Shown: in pieces, positions 16,132 through 24,744 of the stretch
Layout: each line of letters begins with the position of its first letter
How positions within the stretch are numbered: position 1 is the first letter of the stretch
NCBI GenBank assembly: GCA_002344355.1
Contig: DDTN01000028.1
Span: forward strand, 1-64,000
Direction of reading: 5' to 3'
DNA: 64,000 bases
Source of the DNA: Proteobacteria bacterium UBA2363
GTDB taxonomy: Bacteria > Pseudomonadota > Gammaproteobacteria > Xanthomonadales > UBA2363
Translations under genes and position numbers: made by a program
The notes under the pieces: model-generated
What the model was told of the DNA's origin: nothing
Databases searched by the model: none
Seen by the model: the letters and a program-made list of their open reading frames with translations, nothing else

Positions 16132-17333
16132 GGCCAAACGCCCAATGCCCGCAGCACCAGGCGCAGGCCCAGTCCGATGGTCACCAGCAGCACCGCGGCA
16201 CCCAGGAGGTTGCTGGCCAGGCCGTTGCGGTGTCGGCCCAGCAGGTCGGCACGGTTCATGGTGTACAGCAGGAAGCCGGCGACCACCGGCAGCAGGATGC
16301 CGTTGGCGACCTGGGCGAGGAGGATCAGGCGGACCGGGGAGAGGCCGAGCAGGGCGACCGCCGTGCCGACCAGCAGGACCGCCAGCGCCACGCCCCGGAA
16401 CAGGGCGCCGCGTGGCGGTCGGCCGGCGACCTCGGCGACCGCGTAGGCAGCCGCCAGGGGGGCGGTGATGGCGCTGGTCAGGCCGGCCGCGAACAGGCCG
16501 GCGCCGACCAGCCAGCGTGCCGCGGGCCCGAACGCCGGTTCGATCGAACCCGCCAGATCGGCACCGCTGGCCACGGTCGCGCCGGTGCCGAACACGGTCG
16601 CGGCGGCGGTGGCCAGGATGAGGATCGAGACCAGGCCGCCCAGTCCGACGCTGGCGCCGGTGTCGATCCGCGCTGCGGCCAGGGCGTCGTCATCGCTCGC
16701 GGACCAGCGCTCGCGCGCCGCCGCGGCATGCAGGAATAGGTTGTAAGGCACGATCGTGGTACCGATCAGGGCGACCGCGGTGAGCAGCCCTCCGGCCGGC
16801 ACCTTCGGCACCAGGCCGGTGAACAGCGCCGAGAGATCGGGTCGGACCAGTACCGCGCCGCCGGCGAAGGCCAGGGCCATGACCGCGACCAGGACCAGCA
16901 GCACACGCTCGATACGACGGTAGCTGGCGCTCATCAGCGCTGGAGCCGCCAACAGGGCCAGCACGGCCACCACGAGCCTGCGATCGACAGGCCCGACCAG
17001 GGCCTCGACGCCCAGGGACGCGCCGGTCAGGTTGCCGGCCTGGTAGGCGCTGTTGCCGATGCCCAGCGCGACCAGCACCAGCAGCGCAACAGCCCAGCGC
17101 AGCGGGCGGGCGCCGGCGCCGGCCATCAGCGCCTCGCCCAGGCCCAGCCGGGCCCCGACACCCAGCCGCGCCGACATCTCCTGCAACACCACGGTCGCCA
17201 CGGTGGCGAACACCAGGGCCCACACCAGGGCCATGCCGAAGTCGGCGCCCGCCACGGTGCAGGCGGTGACCGTGCCGGGCCCGATGAAGGCGGCGGCGAC
17301 CAGGGCACCGGGACCGATGGACAGCTTGGCCAT
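16128..17333 (-). CDS. NRAMP-family transporter of the YcsG type
   Basis: This 401-residue protein has about eleven hydrophobic helices and overall NRAMP spacing (GPGALVAAAFIGPG at the first helix, LQEMSARLG, GTTIVPYNLFLHAA at the sixth). Ordinary NRAMP metal transporters have DPGN in helix 1 and MPH in helix 6. Here the equivalents read GPGT (18-21) and VPYN (195-198), so the known Mn/Fe ligands are missing. It heads the pxp operon and overlaps pxpA by 4 bases. Transport of 5-oxoproline or a related solute is a guess from context only. The start is ATG 17333, with a weak ribosome site. Confidence 0.82.
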   Translation of the reverse strand: MAKLSIGPGALVAAAFIGPGTVTACTVAGADFGMALVWALVFATVATVVLQEMSARLGVGARLGLGEALMAGAGARPLRWAVALLVLVALGIGNSAYQAGNLTGASLGVEALVGPVDRRLVVAVLALLAAPALMSASYRRIERVLLVLVAVMALAFAGGAVLVRPDLSALFTGLVPKVPAGGLLTAVALIGTTIVPYNLFLHAAAARERWSASDDDALAAARIDTGASVGLGGLVSILILATAAATVFGTGATVASGADLAGSIEPAFGPAARWLVGAGLFAAGLTSAITAPLAAAYAVAEVAGRPPRGALFRGVALAVLLVGTAVALLGLSPVRLILLAQVANGILLPVVAGFLLYTMNRADLLGRHRNGLASNLLGAAVLLVTIGLGLRLVLRALGVWP

Positions 17334-17718
17334 GGGGAGTCGGGGCGGGGAGAGGCGCAAGCCTAGCAGGCTGGTGAAACGGCTCCTCCCTGCAGCGGTC
17401 CGGGACGGCCGCCTGGCGTTGCGACCGGACGAAGGCTGGCGTCGTCCGGCGCGTGTCCGGACATGCGCGGGCCGGGCGCGCAGAGACACCGAACGGGATG
17501 CTTGCCCCGCAACACATTGTCGATGGGTCTTCCCCGGACCTCGCGCGCGCTGCCCCTGGGATCCCTGGCCGCCAGCCGGCATCGCCGGTGGGCGCGACAG
17601 CGACGTCGAAACCGCGCTACCTTCCGGAAATCGAGTCCCGCCCTGCTGGCATCGGGGTGCGAATGGACTTGCCAGACGCCCGGCGATCCGGGTCCCTTGC
17701 CATCGGCGGGAAGCAGCG
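17334..17718. other. 385-base divergent intergenic region
   Basis: This region lies between the NRAMP-pxp operon and the thioredoxin-like lipoprotein gene. It holds an inverted repeat CCGGACGA (17425-17432)...TCGTCCGG (17442-17449) with a 9-base spacer. A 10-base palindrome TGTCCGGACA follows at 17454-17463, sharing the core TCCGG. These may be operator elements. No convincing gene or promoter pair was seen in the rest. Confidence 0.35.
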
Positions 17719-18339
17719 GTGAGTTGCGAGCGATCGGGTCCGGCGTCCGGCATCCAGGCGAAGCGGCCAGCGCCTGCATCGCGCGTCCTGCGCGCGCCTG
17801 GCCTGACCGGTTGGCTGTTGCTTGCGCTTGTGCTGTCCTCGTGCAGGACGTCGCGCGAAGGCGAGTGGTACAGCGAGTGGGACCGCGCGGGCGCCTGCCG
17901 GGCGCCGGGCGTGCACGCGCCCTGGGGAACGACGCCGGCGGGCACCCGCCTTGGCGCGTGCCAGGGCCACGAGGGTCGCTACCTGTGGGTGCTCTACGTG
18001 GCCGACTGGTGCGGCGCCAGCCGGCAACAGCAAGCCTGGGCGGCGCAGGCGTTCCGCGCGTTTCCCGAGGCTGCGTCCGTCGCCGTGGTGATGACCGGCG
18101 GTGCACAGGTCTTCCAGGCGGCGACGCCGGCCGATGCGCTCGCCTGGAGCGTCGCGCTTGGCGTGCCCGCCGACCGGGTGGCGGTGGAGGAGGACAGCAC
18201 GCGGACGGTACCGCAGCATCTGCTGCTGGGGCCGGATGGCCGCACGCTCTGGCGGTATGTCGGGGTGCTCGAGGCCGACCGGATGGTCGGGGTGCTCGAG
18301 GATTTCCGCAGCGGCCGACGACGCCCCGGTATCAGGTGA
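17719..18339 (+). CDS. Thioredoxin-like lipoprotein lacking the second active-site Cys
   Basis: This 206-residue protein has a basic N-terminus, a hydrophobic stretch and the lipobox LVLSSC (Cys42), so it should be a lipoprotein. The later part has a thioredoxin look: LWVLYVADWCGAS (Cys98), in which the usual W-C-x-x-C is W-C-x-x-S, and VPQHLLLGPDGRTLWRYVG resembling the cis-proline and final strand region. With one cysteine it could act as a monothiol oxidoreductase or a binding protein. The GTG start at 17719 has GGGAAG upstream. The N-terminus is long for a signal peptide, so a later start is possible. Confidence 0.6.
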   Translation: MSCERSGPASGIQAKRPAPASRVLRAPGLTGWLLLALVLSSCRTSREGEWYSEWDRAGACRAPGVHAPWGTTPAGTRLGACQGHEGRYLWVLYVADWCGASRQQQAWAAQAFRAFPEAASVAVVMTGGAQVFQAATPADALAWSVALGVPADRVAVEEDSTRTVPQHLLLGPDGRTLWRYVGVLEADRMVGVLEDFRSGRRRPGIR

Positions 18340-18453
18340 CCGGGCCATGACGCCGCAGGCCGGGGGTGCGGAGCGGCCCGGGCGCATCGCCGCCCGCCAT
18401 TCGCGTCCCGGCGCGTCTTGCCGGGGCGCGCGGGAGTGGTGCAGTCTCGGGGC

Positions 18454-18960
18454 ATGGCCGACCAACCACTGACCCTGATCGATCCCGCCCGGGGGCCGGG
18501 CGATCCGCCCTGGCAGGGGGTGGACGATCCCGTCATGGGCGGACGCTCGCGGGGGCGGGTCGTGTTCGAGTCGGGCGTGATGCGCTTCCTGGGCGAGCTG
18601 TCCTTGGCGGGTGGCGGCGGCTTCTCGTCGGTGCGCACCGTGGGCCGGACCTGGAACCTGACGGGGCGATCCGCGCTGCTGCTGACCGTGCGGGGGGACG
18701 GGCGCGAGTACCAGGTGCGCCTTCACGACGGTGCGCTCTGGCAGGGCCGTCGCGTCGGTCATGGCTTCCGGTTCGTCGCCCATGCCGGGCCATGGCAACA
18801 GGTCGAGGTCGAGCTGGATGCGCTGGTGCCGGTCTGCCGGGGCGAAGAGGTGCCGGCGCCGCGCCTGGATCGCAGCCGCGTGCTCGACCTTGGCCTGCTG
18901 ATCGCCGATCGCCGCGCCGGCCCGTTCTCGCTGGAGGTGGCCGGCATCCAGGCGCGCTGA
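18454..18960 (+). CDS. CIA30-family protein
   Basis: This 168-residue protein matches the CIA30 (complex I intermediate-associated protein 30) pattern: WQGVDDPVMGGRS near the N-terminus, FLGELSLAGGGGFSSVR, and a beta-sandwich ending LGLLIADRRAGPFSLEVAGI. Bacterial members are soluble galactose-binding-like folds of uncertain role. The eukaryotic relative helps complex I assembly. The start at 18454 gives the normal family length. No complex I genes are nearby. Confidence 0.82.
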   Translation: MADQPLTLIDPARGPGDPPWQGVDDPVMGGRSRGRVVFESGVMRFLGELSLAGGGGFSSVRTVGRTWNLTGRSALLLTVRGDGREYQVRLHDGALWQGRRVGHGFRFVAHAGPWQQVEVELDALVPVCRGEEVPAPRLDRSRVLDLGLLIADRRAGPFSLEVAGIQAR

Positions 18961-18987
18961 CGGCGCGCCCCGGACGCAGTCGATGCT

Positions 18988-19488
18988 TCAGGTGGCCTGC
19001 CGGGTGACCTTGTCGAGCAGGCCCATGCCCACCGCGGAGAGTACGAAGGTCAGGTGGATGACCACGTACCAGAGCAGCTTGTCGCTCTCCGTGCCGGGCA
19101 CGTTCATGAACACCTTGAGCAGGTGGATCGAGGAGATCGCCACGATCGAGGAGGCGACCTTGTTCTTGAGGCTGGTGTAGTCCATCTTGCCCAGCCAGCC
19201 CAGCTTCTGGCCGTCGCCGGCGGCGGTGTCCAGGCGCGACACGAAGCTCTCGTAGCTGGACAGCATCACCATCACCAGCAGGCCGCCGACCAGGGCGAGG
19301 TCGATCAGCGAGAGCACCACCAGCACCAGGTCGGCCTCGGCCATCTCGAACACCCGAGGCAGGACGTGGAACACCTCCTGGAAGAACTTCAGTCCGAGCG
19401 CCAGCACCGCAAGGCTCAGGCCCAGGTAGATCGGCGCCAGGATCCAGCGGGCGGCATACAGGGTGCGTTCGACCAGGCGTTCGATCAT
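18988..19488 (-). CDS. yqhA: UPF0114/YqhA membrane protein
   Basis: This 166-residue integral membrane protein of the YqhA (TIGR00645) family opens MIERLVERTLYAARW and contains ESFVSRLD, KLGWLGKMDYTSLKNK and SSIHLLKVFM, the family's most conserved segments. There are about four helices. The function is unknown in all species. The start at ATG 19488 is the family start. On the minus strand a TAGAAT box lies 35 bases upstream and may be the -10 element. It is divergent from the dienelactone hydrolase-like gene. Confidence 0.9.
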   Translation of the reverse strand: MIERLVERTLYAARWILAPIYLGLSLAVLALGLKFFQEVFHVLPRVFEMAEADLVLVVLSLIDLALVGGLLVMVMLSSYESFVSRLDTAAGDGQKLGWLGKMDYTSLKNKVASSIVAISSIHLLKVFMNVPGTESDKLLWYVVIHLTFVLSAVGMGLLDKVTRQAT

Positions 19489-19636
19489 GGCGGCCGGCAG
19501 TCCGGGGCGCGGTTGGGGGCGCCATTCTAGGCGGGCCGGCCACGCCAGGGCAGGGGCCGGAAGTCCCGGGTCGGCGATTGCGCCTTCACGCGGCCGGGTG
19601 CACCCTGAGGTCCCCAGGCCACAGGCGACCCCGACC

Positions 19637-20530
19637 ATGACCCCAGGCAACCGGGCCCGTGCGCACGACTTCGACCCCGAGGTCCTGATCGCCTTCGATG
19701 CCTACGTCCATGGCGAGCTCGACCGCCGCGGCTTCCTGCGCCGGCTCGGGCAACTGGTCGGCGGCGCCGCCGCGGCCGGCGTGGCGGCGGCGCTGATGCC
19801 GCGCTTCGTCCAGGCCCGGCAGGTCGACGAGGACGATCCCCGCATCGAGGCCGGCCACGTGGCCTTCGACGCGCCTGCCGGCCACGGCGAAGGCCGCGGT
19901 TACCTGGTGCGCCCGGCGGACGCCGCCGGGCCGCTGCCGCTGGTGCTGGTCGCCCACGAGAACCGCGGGCTGAACCCGCACATCGAGGACGTCGCCCGGC
20001 GACTGGCGCTGGCCGGCTACATCGCCTTCGCGCCGGACGCCCTGCATCCGCTCGGCGGTTACCCGGGCGACGAGGACCAGGCCCGCGCGCTGTTCGCCAC
20101 CCTGGACCAGGACCGGACCCGGCAGGACTTCCTGGCCGCCGTCGATCACCTGGCGGCCGTCCCGGGCGGCAACGGCCGGCTGGGCGCGGTCGGCTTCTGC
20201 TGGGGCGGCGCGATGGTCAACTTCCTGGCCACCCGGGTCCCGGCGCTGCGCGCCGCGGTGCCCTTCTACGGGGGACCGGCACCGCTCGACGCGGTAGACG
20301 CGATCCGTGCCGAGCTGCTGGTGGTGCTGGCCAGCGACGACCCCCGGGTCAATGCGACCTGGCCCGGCTACCGCGATGCGCTGGACGCCGCCGGCGTGAC
20401 CTGGGCGCTGTACCAGCCCGAGGACACCCTGCACGGCTTCCACAACGACACCACGCCGCGCCACGCGCCGGCGCCGGCACGCGAGGCCTGGGCCCGGACG
20501 CTGGCGCTGTTCGAACGCACCCTGCGCTGA
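19637..20530 (+). CDS. Tat-exported dienelactone hydrolase-family protein
   Basis: This 297-residue alpha/beta hydrolase has a twin-arginine leader (DRRGFLRRL followed by a hydrophobic run to about residue 55), so it is likely exported folded to the periplasm. The catalytic set of dienelactone hydrolases is visible: VAHENRGL (Glu), GAVGFCWGG (nucleophile Cys), a downstream ASDDPR acid and DTLHGFHND (His). The natural substrate is unknown; such Tat-linked forms are widespread. It converges with the P-type ATPase gene. Confidence 0.87.
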   Translation: MTPGNRARAHDFDPEVLIAFDAYVHGELDRRGFLRRLGQLVGGAAAAGVAAALMPRFVQARQVDEDDPRIEAGHVAFDAPAGHGEGRGYLVRPADAAGPLPLVLVAHENRGLNPHIEDVARRLALAGYIAFAPDALHPLGGYPGDEDQARALFATLDQDRTRQDFLAAVDHLAAVPGGNGRLGAVGFCWGGAMVNFLATRVPALRAAVPFYGGPAPLDAVDAIRAELLVVLASDDPRVNATWPGYRDALDAAGVTWALYQPEDTLHGFHNDTTPRHAPAPAREAWARTLALFERTLR

Positions 20531-20559
20531 GCGGCGCGGGCGGGGCGCGGATCCAGGGA

Positions 20560-20574
20560 GGTCGGCGACCGACC
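20560..20574. terminator. Short hairpin between convergent genes
   Basis: GGTCGG (20560-20565), loop CGA, CCGACC (20569-20574), inside the 56-base gap between the dienelactone hydrolase-like gene and the ATPase gene. Six perfect pairs, no T tract. Confidence 0.35.
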
Positions 20575-20586
20575 GCCGCCCCTTGG

Positions 20587-23097
20587 TCAGTCGGTGCCGG
20601 TCGGGCGCCCGTGGGCCGCGGTCGCGGCTGGGTCCCGGCCCCGGCCGAGCAAGGCCAGCATCGGCAGCGCCGCCAGCAGGGCGACCGTCGCCAGCAGCAG
20701 TGCCAGCAGCCACTGGCCGGGCGACAGCGCCTGGACCTTGAGCAGTCCGCTCGCCGCCGGCGCCTGGGCCAGCGCCAGGCTGGCCAGGGTGGCCAGCACC
20801 AGCCTGCGCGTCTCGCGGGCGCGCCACCCGGTCAGCAGGACCAGGTAGCCGGCAAAGGCGAGCAGCAGCGTGGCGAGCGCCAGGCCGCGCGCGCCGTCGA
20901 CCGAAGTGGCTTCGCCCGAAAGGGGGCCGGCGCCGGCCAGGCCCAGCCGGTAGGCGGATACGACAACGGCGGTCGCCACGGCGCCGGCGAGCACCAGGCG
21001 GGCGAGCGTGCCGCGTGGCAACAGCAGGTGCCGGCCGCTCACCGGCGGCTGCCCGGCGGGCAGGGCGCCGGCCGCCTGCTGGAAGGCAAGCAGCGCCGTC
21101 GGGTGGATCACCAGTTCCAGCCAGACGACGTGGATCGGCAGGAACAGCAGGGGCTGGCCCAGCAGCGGAACCAGCGCCGCGCTGGCCACGAACGGCACGT
21201 GCACCAGCAGCAGGTAGACGAAGGCCAGCTGCAGGTTGCGGAACAGTTGCCGGCCCTCGCCGACCGCCCCGACCAGGGTGCCGAAGTCGTCGTCGAGCAG
21301 GACGATGTCGGCGACCTCGCGTGCCGGCCGGGTACCGCGTTCGCCCATGGCGATGCCGATGTCCGCCGCCTGCAGGGCGGGGACATCGTTGACGCCATCG
21401 CCGGTCACCGCGACCGTGTGTCCGGCTTCCTGCAGGGCCTGGACCAGTGCCAGCTTGTACCCGGGCGAGGCCCGCGCCACGACGTCGGCATCGGTCAGCG
21501 TGGCCAGGGCCGGTCCGGACTCACCGTCGGCGGTCACCACCGCGGGCCGGCCACCGCCCAGGCCGACCTCGCGGGCGATCGCCGCGGCGGTGGCGGGATG
21601 GTCGCCGGTCACCATCACCACCCGGATGCCGGCGGCCAGGCAGGCCTGGATCGCTTCCCGGACACCGGCGCGCAGCGGATCGGCGAAGGCCAGCAGGCCG
21701 ACCGGTTCGAAGCCGGATTCGGGTTCCAGGGCGGGGTCCGCGTCCGCTGCCAGCGGCTGGCGGGCACAGGCGATCACCTTGGCGCCGCCGCCGGCGAGTG
21801 CCTGGACCCGGTCGCGCCAGCGGTCCCGGGACCGGGGGTCGATCGGACAACGCGCCAGCACGGTTTCCGGGGCGCCCTTCAGCACGCCGAGCCGCGAGCC
21901 GTCCGGCAGACGCAGCAGGGCGTACTCCCTGCGCCGGTCCTCGGAGAACAGCACACCGCCGAGCCGCGTGCCGGAGCGCGCGCCGGTGGCGGCAGCCAGC
22001 GCCAGGTCCACCGGGTCGACGCTGTCCTCGCGCAGCGAGGCGGCCACCAGCGCCAGCAGGCCCTCCGCGTCCATGTCCGGCGAGGGTTCGCAGCCCGACA
22101 GGACCAGGTGGCCCTCGGTGAGGGTGCCGGTCTTGTCCGTGCACAGGGCGCTGACCCGGCCGATGTTCTCGACCGCGACGGCGCGTCGCACCAGCGCCTT
22201 GCGTCGCGCCAGCCGAAACACGCCAACGCCCAGGAACACGGTGAGCACGACCGGGAACTCCTCGGGCAGGGCGGCGACCGCCAGGGTCAGCGCGCTCAGC
22301 AGCGCGTCGAGCGCCCCGTGGCCCTGGGTCAGGCGCACGCCAGCGAGCAGCAGGCACAGCGCGATCGCCGCGTACACCATGGCGCGCACCAGGCGCGCCA
22401 CGGCCAGCTGCAACGGCGTGCGGGCGCGGCCGCCGGCGCGGGCGAGGGCGGCGATCTCGCCGTAGCGGGTGTCGCGACCGGTCTCGACGACCCGCAGCCG
22501 GGCGGACCCGGAAAGCAGGCGGGTACCGGCCAGTGCCCAGTGCCCGGGGGCCGCGGCATCGGCGTCGGCCACGGCCAAGGCCTGTTTGCGCACCGGCAGC
22601 GACTCGCCGGACAGCGAGGATTCGTCGAACTGCAGGTCGTGCCCGGACAGCACCAGGGCGTCGGCCGGGCACCAGTCGCCGGCGTCCAGTCCGATCAGGT
22701 CGCCGGGCACCAGCTCGCGCGCCGGCAGCCGCTGCCATGCGCCGTCCCGCAGCACCTGCGCGTCCGCCGCCAGGCGGCTGGCCAGGCCCTCGGTCGAGGC
22801 CTGCGTCCGTCGATGCAGCCAGGCGTCCATGCCCAGCAGCGGAACGATGGCGAGCAGCAGCACGACCGCTTCGAAACGGTCGCCGACGGCCAGGAACAGG
22901 GCGCTGGTCGCCAGCAGGAACCACGGCATCGGATCCCGCGCGGCGTCGAGCAGGGCCTGCCAGGCATGAGCCGGGACATCGGCGACGACATCGTTGCTGC
23001 CGTAGCGCTGACGTCGCACCGACACCTGGGCGCTGTCCAGACCCTCGTCGCCGGCGAGTCCGGCGAGCCGCTCCCGGGGTATCGGCCGCTGGCTCAC
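20587..23097 (-). CDS. P2-type cation-transporting ATPase
   Basis: This 836-residue P-type ATPase has a cation-ATPase N-terminal region (RRQRYGSNDV), the actuator motif SSLSGES, phosphorylated Asp321 in CTDKTGTLTEG, and the hinge GDGVNDVPAL. It lacks an N-terminal HMA domain and CPC-type helix motifs, so it is not a P1B heavy-metal pump. Helix 4 has PEEFPVV, and a later helix has WLELVIHPT. These resemble Ca2+-ATPase-like bacterial P2 enzymes, but the ion cannot be named. The GTG start at 23097 is the family start. It is divergent from a small HMA-like protein across a 431-base region containing a 22-base palindrome. Confidence 0.9.
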   Translation of the reverse strand: MSQRPIPRERLAGLAGDEGLDSAQVSVRRQRYGSNDVVADVPAHAWQALLDAARDPMPWFLLATSALFLAVGDRFEAVVLLLAIVPLLGMDAWLHRRTQASTEGLASRLAADAQVLRDGAWQRLPARELVPGDLIGLDAGDWCPADALVLSGHDLQFDESSLSGESLPVRKQALAVADADAAAPGHWALAGTRLLSGSARLRVVETGRDTRYGEIAALARAGGRARTPLQLAVARLVRAMVYAAIALCLLLAGVRLTQGHGALDALLSALTLAVAALPEEFPVVLTVFLGVGVFRLARRKALVRRAVAVENIGRVSALCTDKTGTLTEGHLVLSGCEPSPDMDAEGLLALVAASLREDSVDPVDLALAAATGARSGTRLGGVLFSEDRRREYALLRLPDGSRLGVLKGAPETVLARCPIDPRSRDRWRDRVQALAGGGAKVIACARQPLAADADPALEPESGFEPVGLLAFADPLRAGVREAIQACLAAGIRVVMVTGDHPATAAAIAREVGLGGGRPAVVTADGESGPALATLTDADVVARASPGYKLALVQALQEAGHTVAVTGDGVNDVPALQAADIGIAMGERGTRPAREVADIVLLDDDFGTLVGAVGEGRQLFRNLQLAFVYLLLVHVPFVASAALVPLLGQPLLFLPIHVVWLELVIHPTALLAFQQAAGALPAGQPPVSGRHLLLPRGTLARLVLAGAVATAVVVSAYRLGLAGAGPLSGEATSVDGARGLALATLLLAFAGYLVLLTGWRARETRRLVLATLASLALAQAPAASGLLKVQALSPGQWLLALLLATVALLAALPMLALLGRGRDPAATAAHGRPTGTD

Positions 23098-23528
23098 CGC
23101 AACCGGTCCGGCCGGTCGCCGCAGGTGGCCGCCAACGCAAGGTCGCCCGGACGCGGAGAACCGCTGCGGAGCAGCCCTGGCCTGTGCGATCCCATGGTCG
23201 TCAGCTTAGCCTGCCTTGCCTGCGCGCCACCTGCGCCTGCCGCCGAACGATGCACCCGCGCACGGCGTCCTGTCCGTGGCCGGCCTTGCCTCCGACGCGG
23301 ACACGTCGCCGCCGTCCTGCACGGCGCGCGCCGCGTCCTCGCGGCGCAACGGTGCAGCAGGGACCCCGGGGGCGCGAAAAGGGCGCGCGCGTCATCCGGG
23401 TCCTGGTCGCACCCGCAGGTCCTGGTGCGGGTCCGGCGTGCCGCCCTGATCCGGATCAGGGCGCCGTTCGCGACACCCGCGCACCATGCGCCGTGCCCGC
23501 ACCGGGCCCAGTCACAGGAGATCCGCGC
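23098..23528. other. 431-base divergent intergenic region with operator-like repeats
   Basis: This region separates the P-type ATPase (left) from the HMA-like small gene (right). No gene was seen. The right third holds an inverted repeat ACCCGCA (23411-23417)...TGCGGGT (23426-23432) and then the perfect 22-base palindrome described separately. The rest is GC-rich without recognised promoters. Confidence 0.5.
23442..23463. promoter_or_regulatory. Perfect 22-bp palindrome, candidate operator
   Basis: The half-site CGCCCTGATCC (23442-23452) is followed directly by its exact reverse complement (23453-23463). The centre is 76 bases before the ATG of the HMA-like gene. The length and symmetry suit a dimeric repressor or activator. 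A centre without a loop favours a protein-binding site over an RNA hairpin. Confidence 0.5.
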
Positions 23529-23768
23529 ATGGAGTACCGCATCCCCCTCGCCGGCATGCCGCCGCCGGCCGAACTGCTCAGACAGGCGCTGGTCGAGGCC
23601 GATCCGGCGGCGATCGCCGACCTGGAGCGCGGTGGGGGCGCCTTGCGCGTCGCCACCTCGCTGACGCACCGCGACCTGCTGGCGCTGCTGCAAGGCGCGG
23701 GCATCGCCGTGGCGGCCGACCAGCTCATGCTGTCGCCGTCGGTGTGCTGCGGCGGCTGTTCGGGCTGA
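23529..23768 (+). CDS. Small HMA-fold-like protein with C-terminal CCGGC
   Basis: This 79-residue protein seems to follow the beta-alpha-beta-beta-alpha-beta order of heavy-metal-associated domains: MEYRIPLAGM (strand 1), a first helix to about 25, GGGALRVATSL (strand 3), the helix RDLLALLQGAG, and a last strand DQLMLSP. The usual GMxCxxC metal loop is replaced by GMPPPAEL, while the C-terminus ends SVCCGGCSG (Cys73, 74, 77). It may therefore bind metal by its tail. AGGAGA lies well placed before ATG 23529. The role (chaperone or sensor for metal) is inferred from fold and from the divergent P-type ATPase. Confidence 0.6.
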   Translation: MEYRIPLAGMPPPAELLRQALVEADPAAIADLERGGGALRVATSLTHRDLLALLQGAGIAVAADQLMLSPSVCCGGCSG

Positions 23769-23998
23769 GCCGCCGCCCGCGGGACGGACCGCCCCGGCCT
23801 GCCGGGACGGTGAGTGAACCCGCGCAGGCCGATGGCCGGGGCACTGCCGGCGGGTCGGGCGATCGACGCGTGGCCGGCGCTGCGGGGCGGGACGGGCCGG
23901 CCCGGGATGGACGGACCGGGCGCCGCCGGCCACCATGAGCGCCCAGGACCGGCTCGATGCCGGCTCCACAGCTGCCGCGACCGAACGGAATCCCCCGC

Positions 23999-24670
23999 AT
24001 GCCCACCATCCTCATAACCGGCGCCAACCGCGGAATCGGCCTGGCCCTGACCCAGCGCTACCGCGAGCGCGGCGACCGCGTCATCGCGGTGTGCCGGCAT
24101 TCCAGTGCGGCGCTTGCCGCCACCGGCGCACAGGTCGAACCGGGCGTCGACGTCACCGACGACCACGCCGTCGCCGCCCTGGCCGGCCGCCTGGCAGGCC
24201 AGCCGATCGACGTGCTGGTGCTCAATGCCGGTGTTCTCGAGCGCGACCGCCTCGGCGAGATCGATGCCGCGGGGCTGGCGGCGATGCGACGGCAGTTCGA
24301 GGTCAACGCACTGGCGCCGCTGCGCGTGGTCCAGGCCCTGGCCGGCAACCTGGGTCCGGGCGGTCGCATCGGCATCATCACCAGCCGCATGGGCTCGATG
24401 GCCGACAACGGTTCCGGCGGCTACTACGGTTACCGGGCCTCCAAGGCGGCGGTCAATGCCATCGGCCGCTCCCTGGCCATGGACCTCAGGGACCGCGGCA
24501 TCGCCGTCTTCCTGCTGCACCCGGGCTTCGTCGCCACCGACATGGTCGGCGGCCGGGGCGACATCGCCCCCGCGCAGGCGGCGGCCAACCTGGTGGCCCG
24601 CCTGGATGGCCTGGGGCCGGAGCAGACCGGCAGCTTCTGGCACGCCGACGGCACCCCGCTGCCCTGGTAG
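23999..24670 (+). CDS. Short-chain dehydrogenase/reductase
   Basis: This 223-residue SDR has TILITGANRGIGL (cofactor-binding TGxxxGxG), an acidic residue pair for cofactor choice not clearly assignable, LNAGV (NAG), IITSRMGSM (catalytic Ser region) and YYGYRASKAA (catalytic YxxxK). The C-terminus HPGFVATDM is typical. The substrate is unknown. It is cytoplasmic. It starts at ATG 23999. The diguanylate cyclase gene follows on the same strand after 74 bases. Confidence 0.88.
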   Translation: MPTILITGANRGIGLALTQRYRERGDRVIAVCRHSSAALAATGAQVEPGVDVTDDHAVAALAGRLAGQPIDVLVLNAGVLERDRLGEIDAAGLAAMRRQFEVNALAPLRVVQALAGNLGPGGRIGIITSRMGSMADNGSGGYYGYRASKAAVNAIGRSLAMDLRDRGIAVFLLHPGFVATDMVGGRGDIAPAQAAANLVARLDGLGPEQTGSFWHADGTPLPW

Positions 24671-24744
24671 CCGCACCGGATGCCGGCAGCGCCGCGTCGT
24701 CGGCTGTAGATTGGCGGCGTGCAGGACAGCCGGGAGGCAGCGGC

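Noticed and set aside
20611..23664. Frame of about 1000 codons opposite the P-type ATPase
   Set aside because: It is a shadow. The ATPase frame carries every catalytic motif and this one none.
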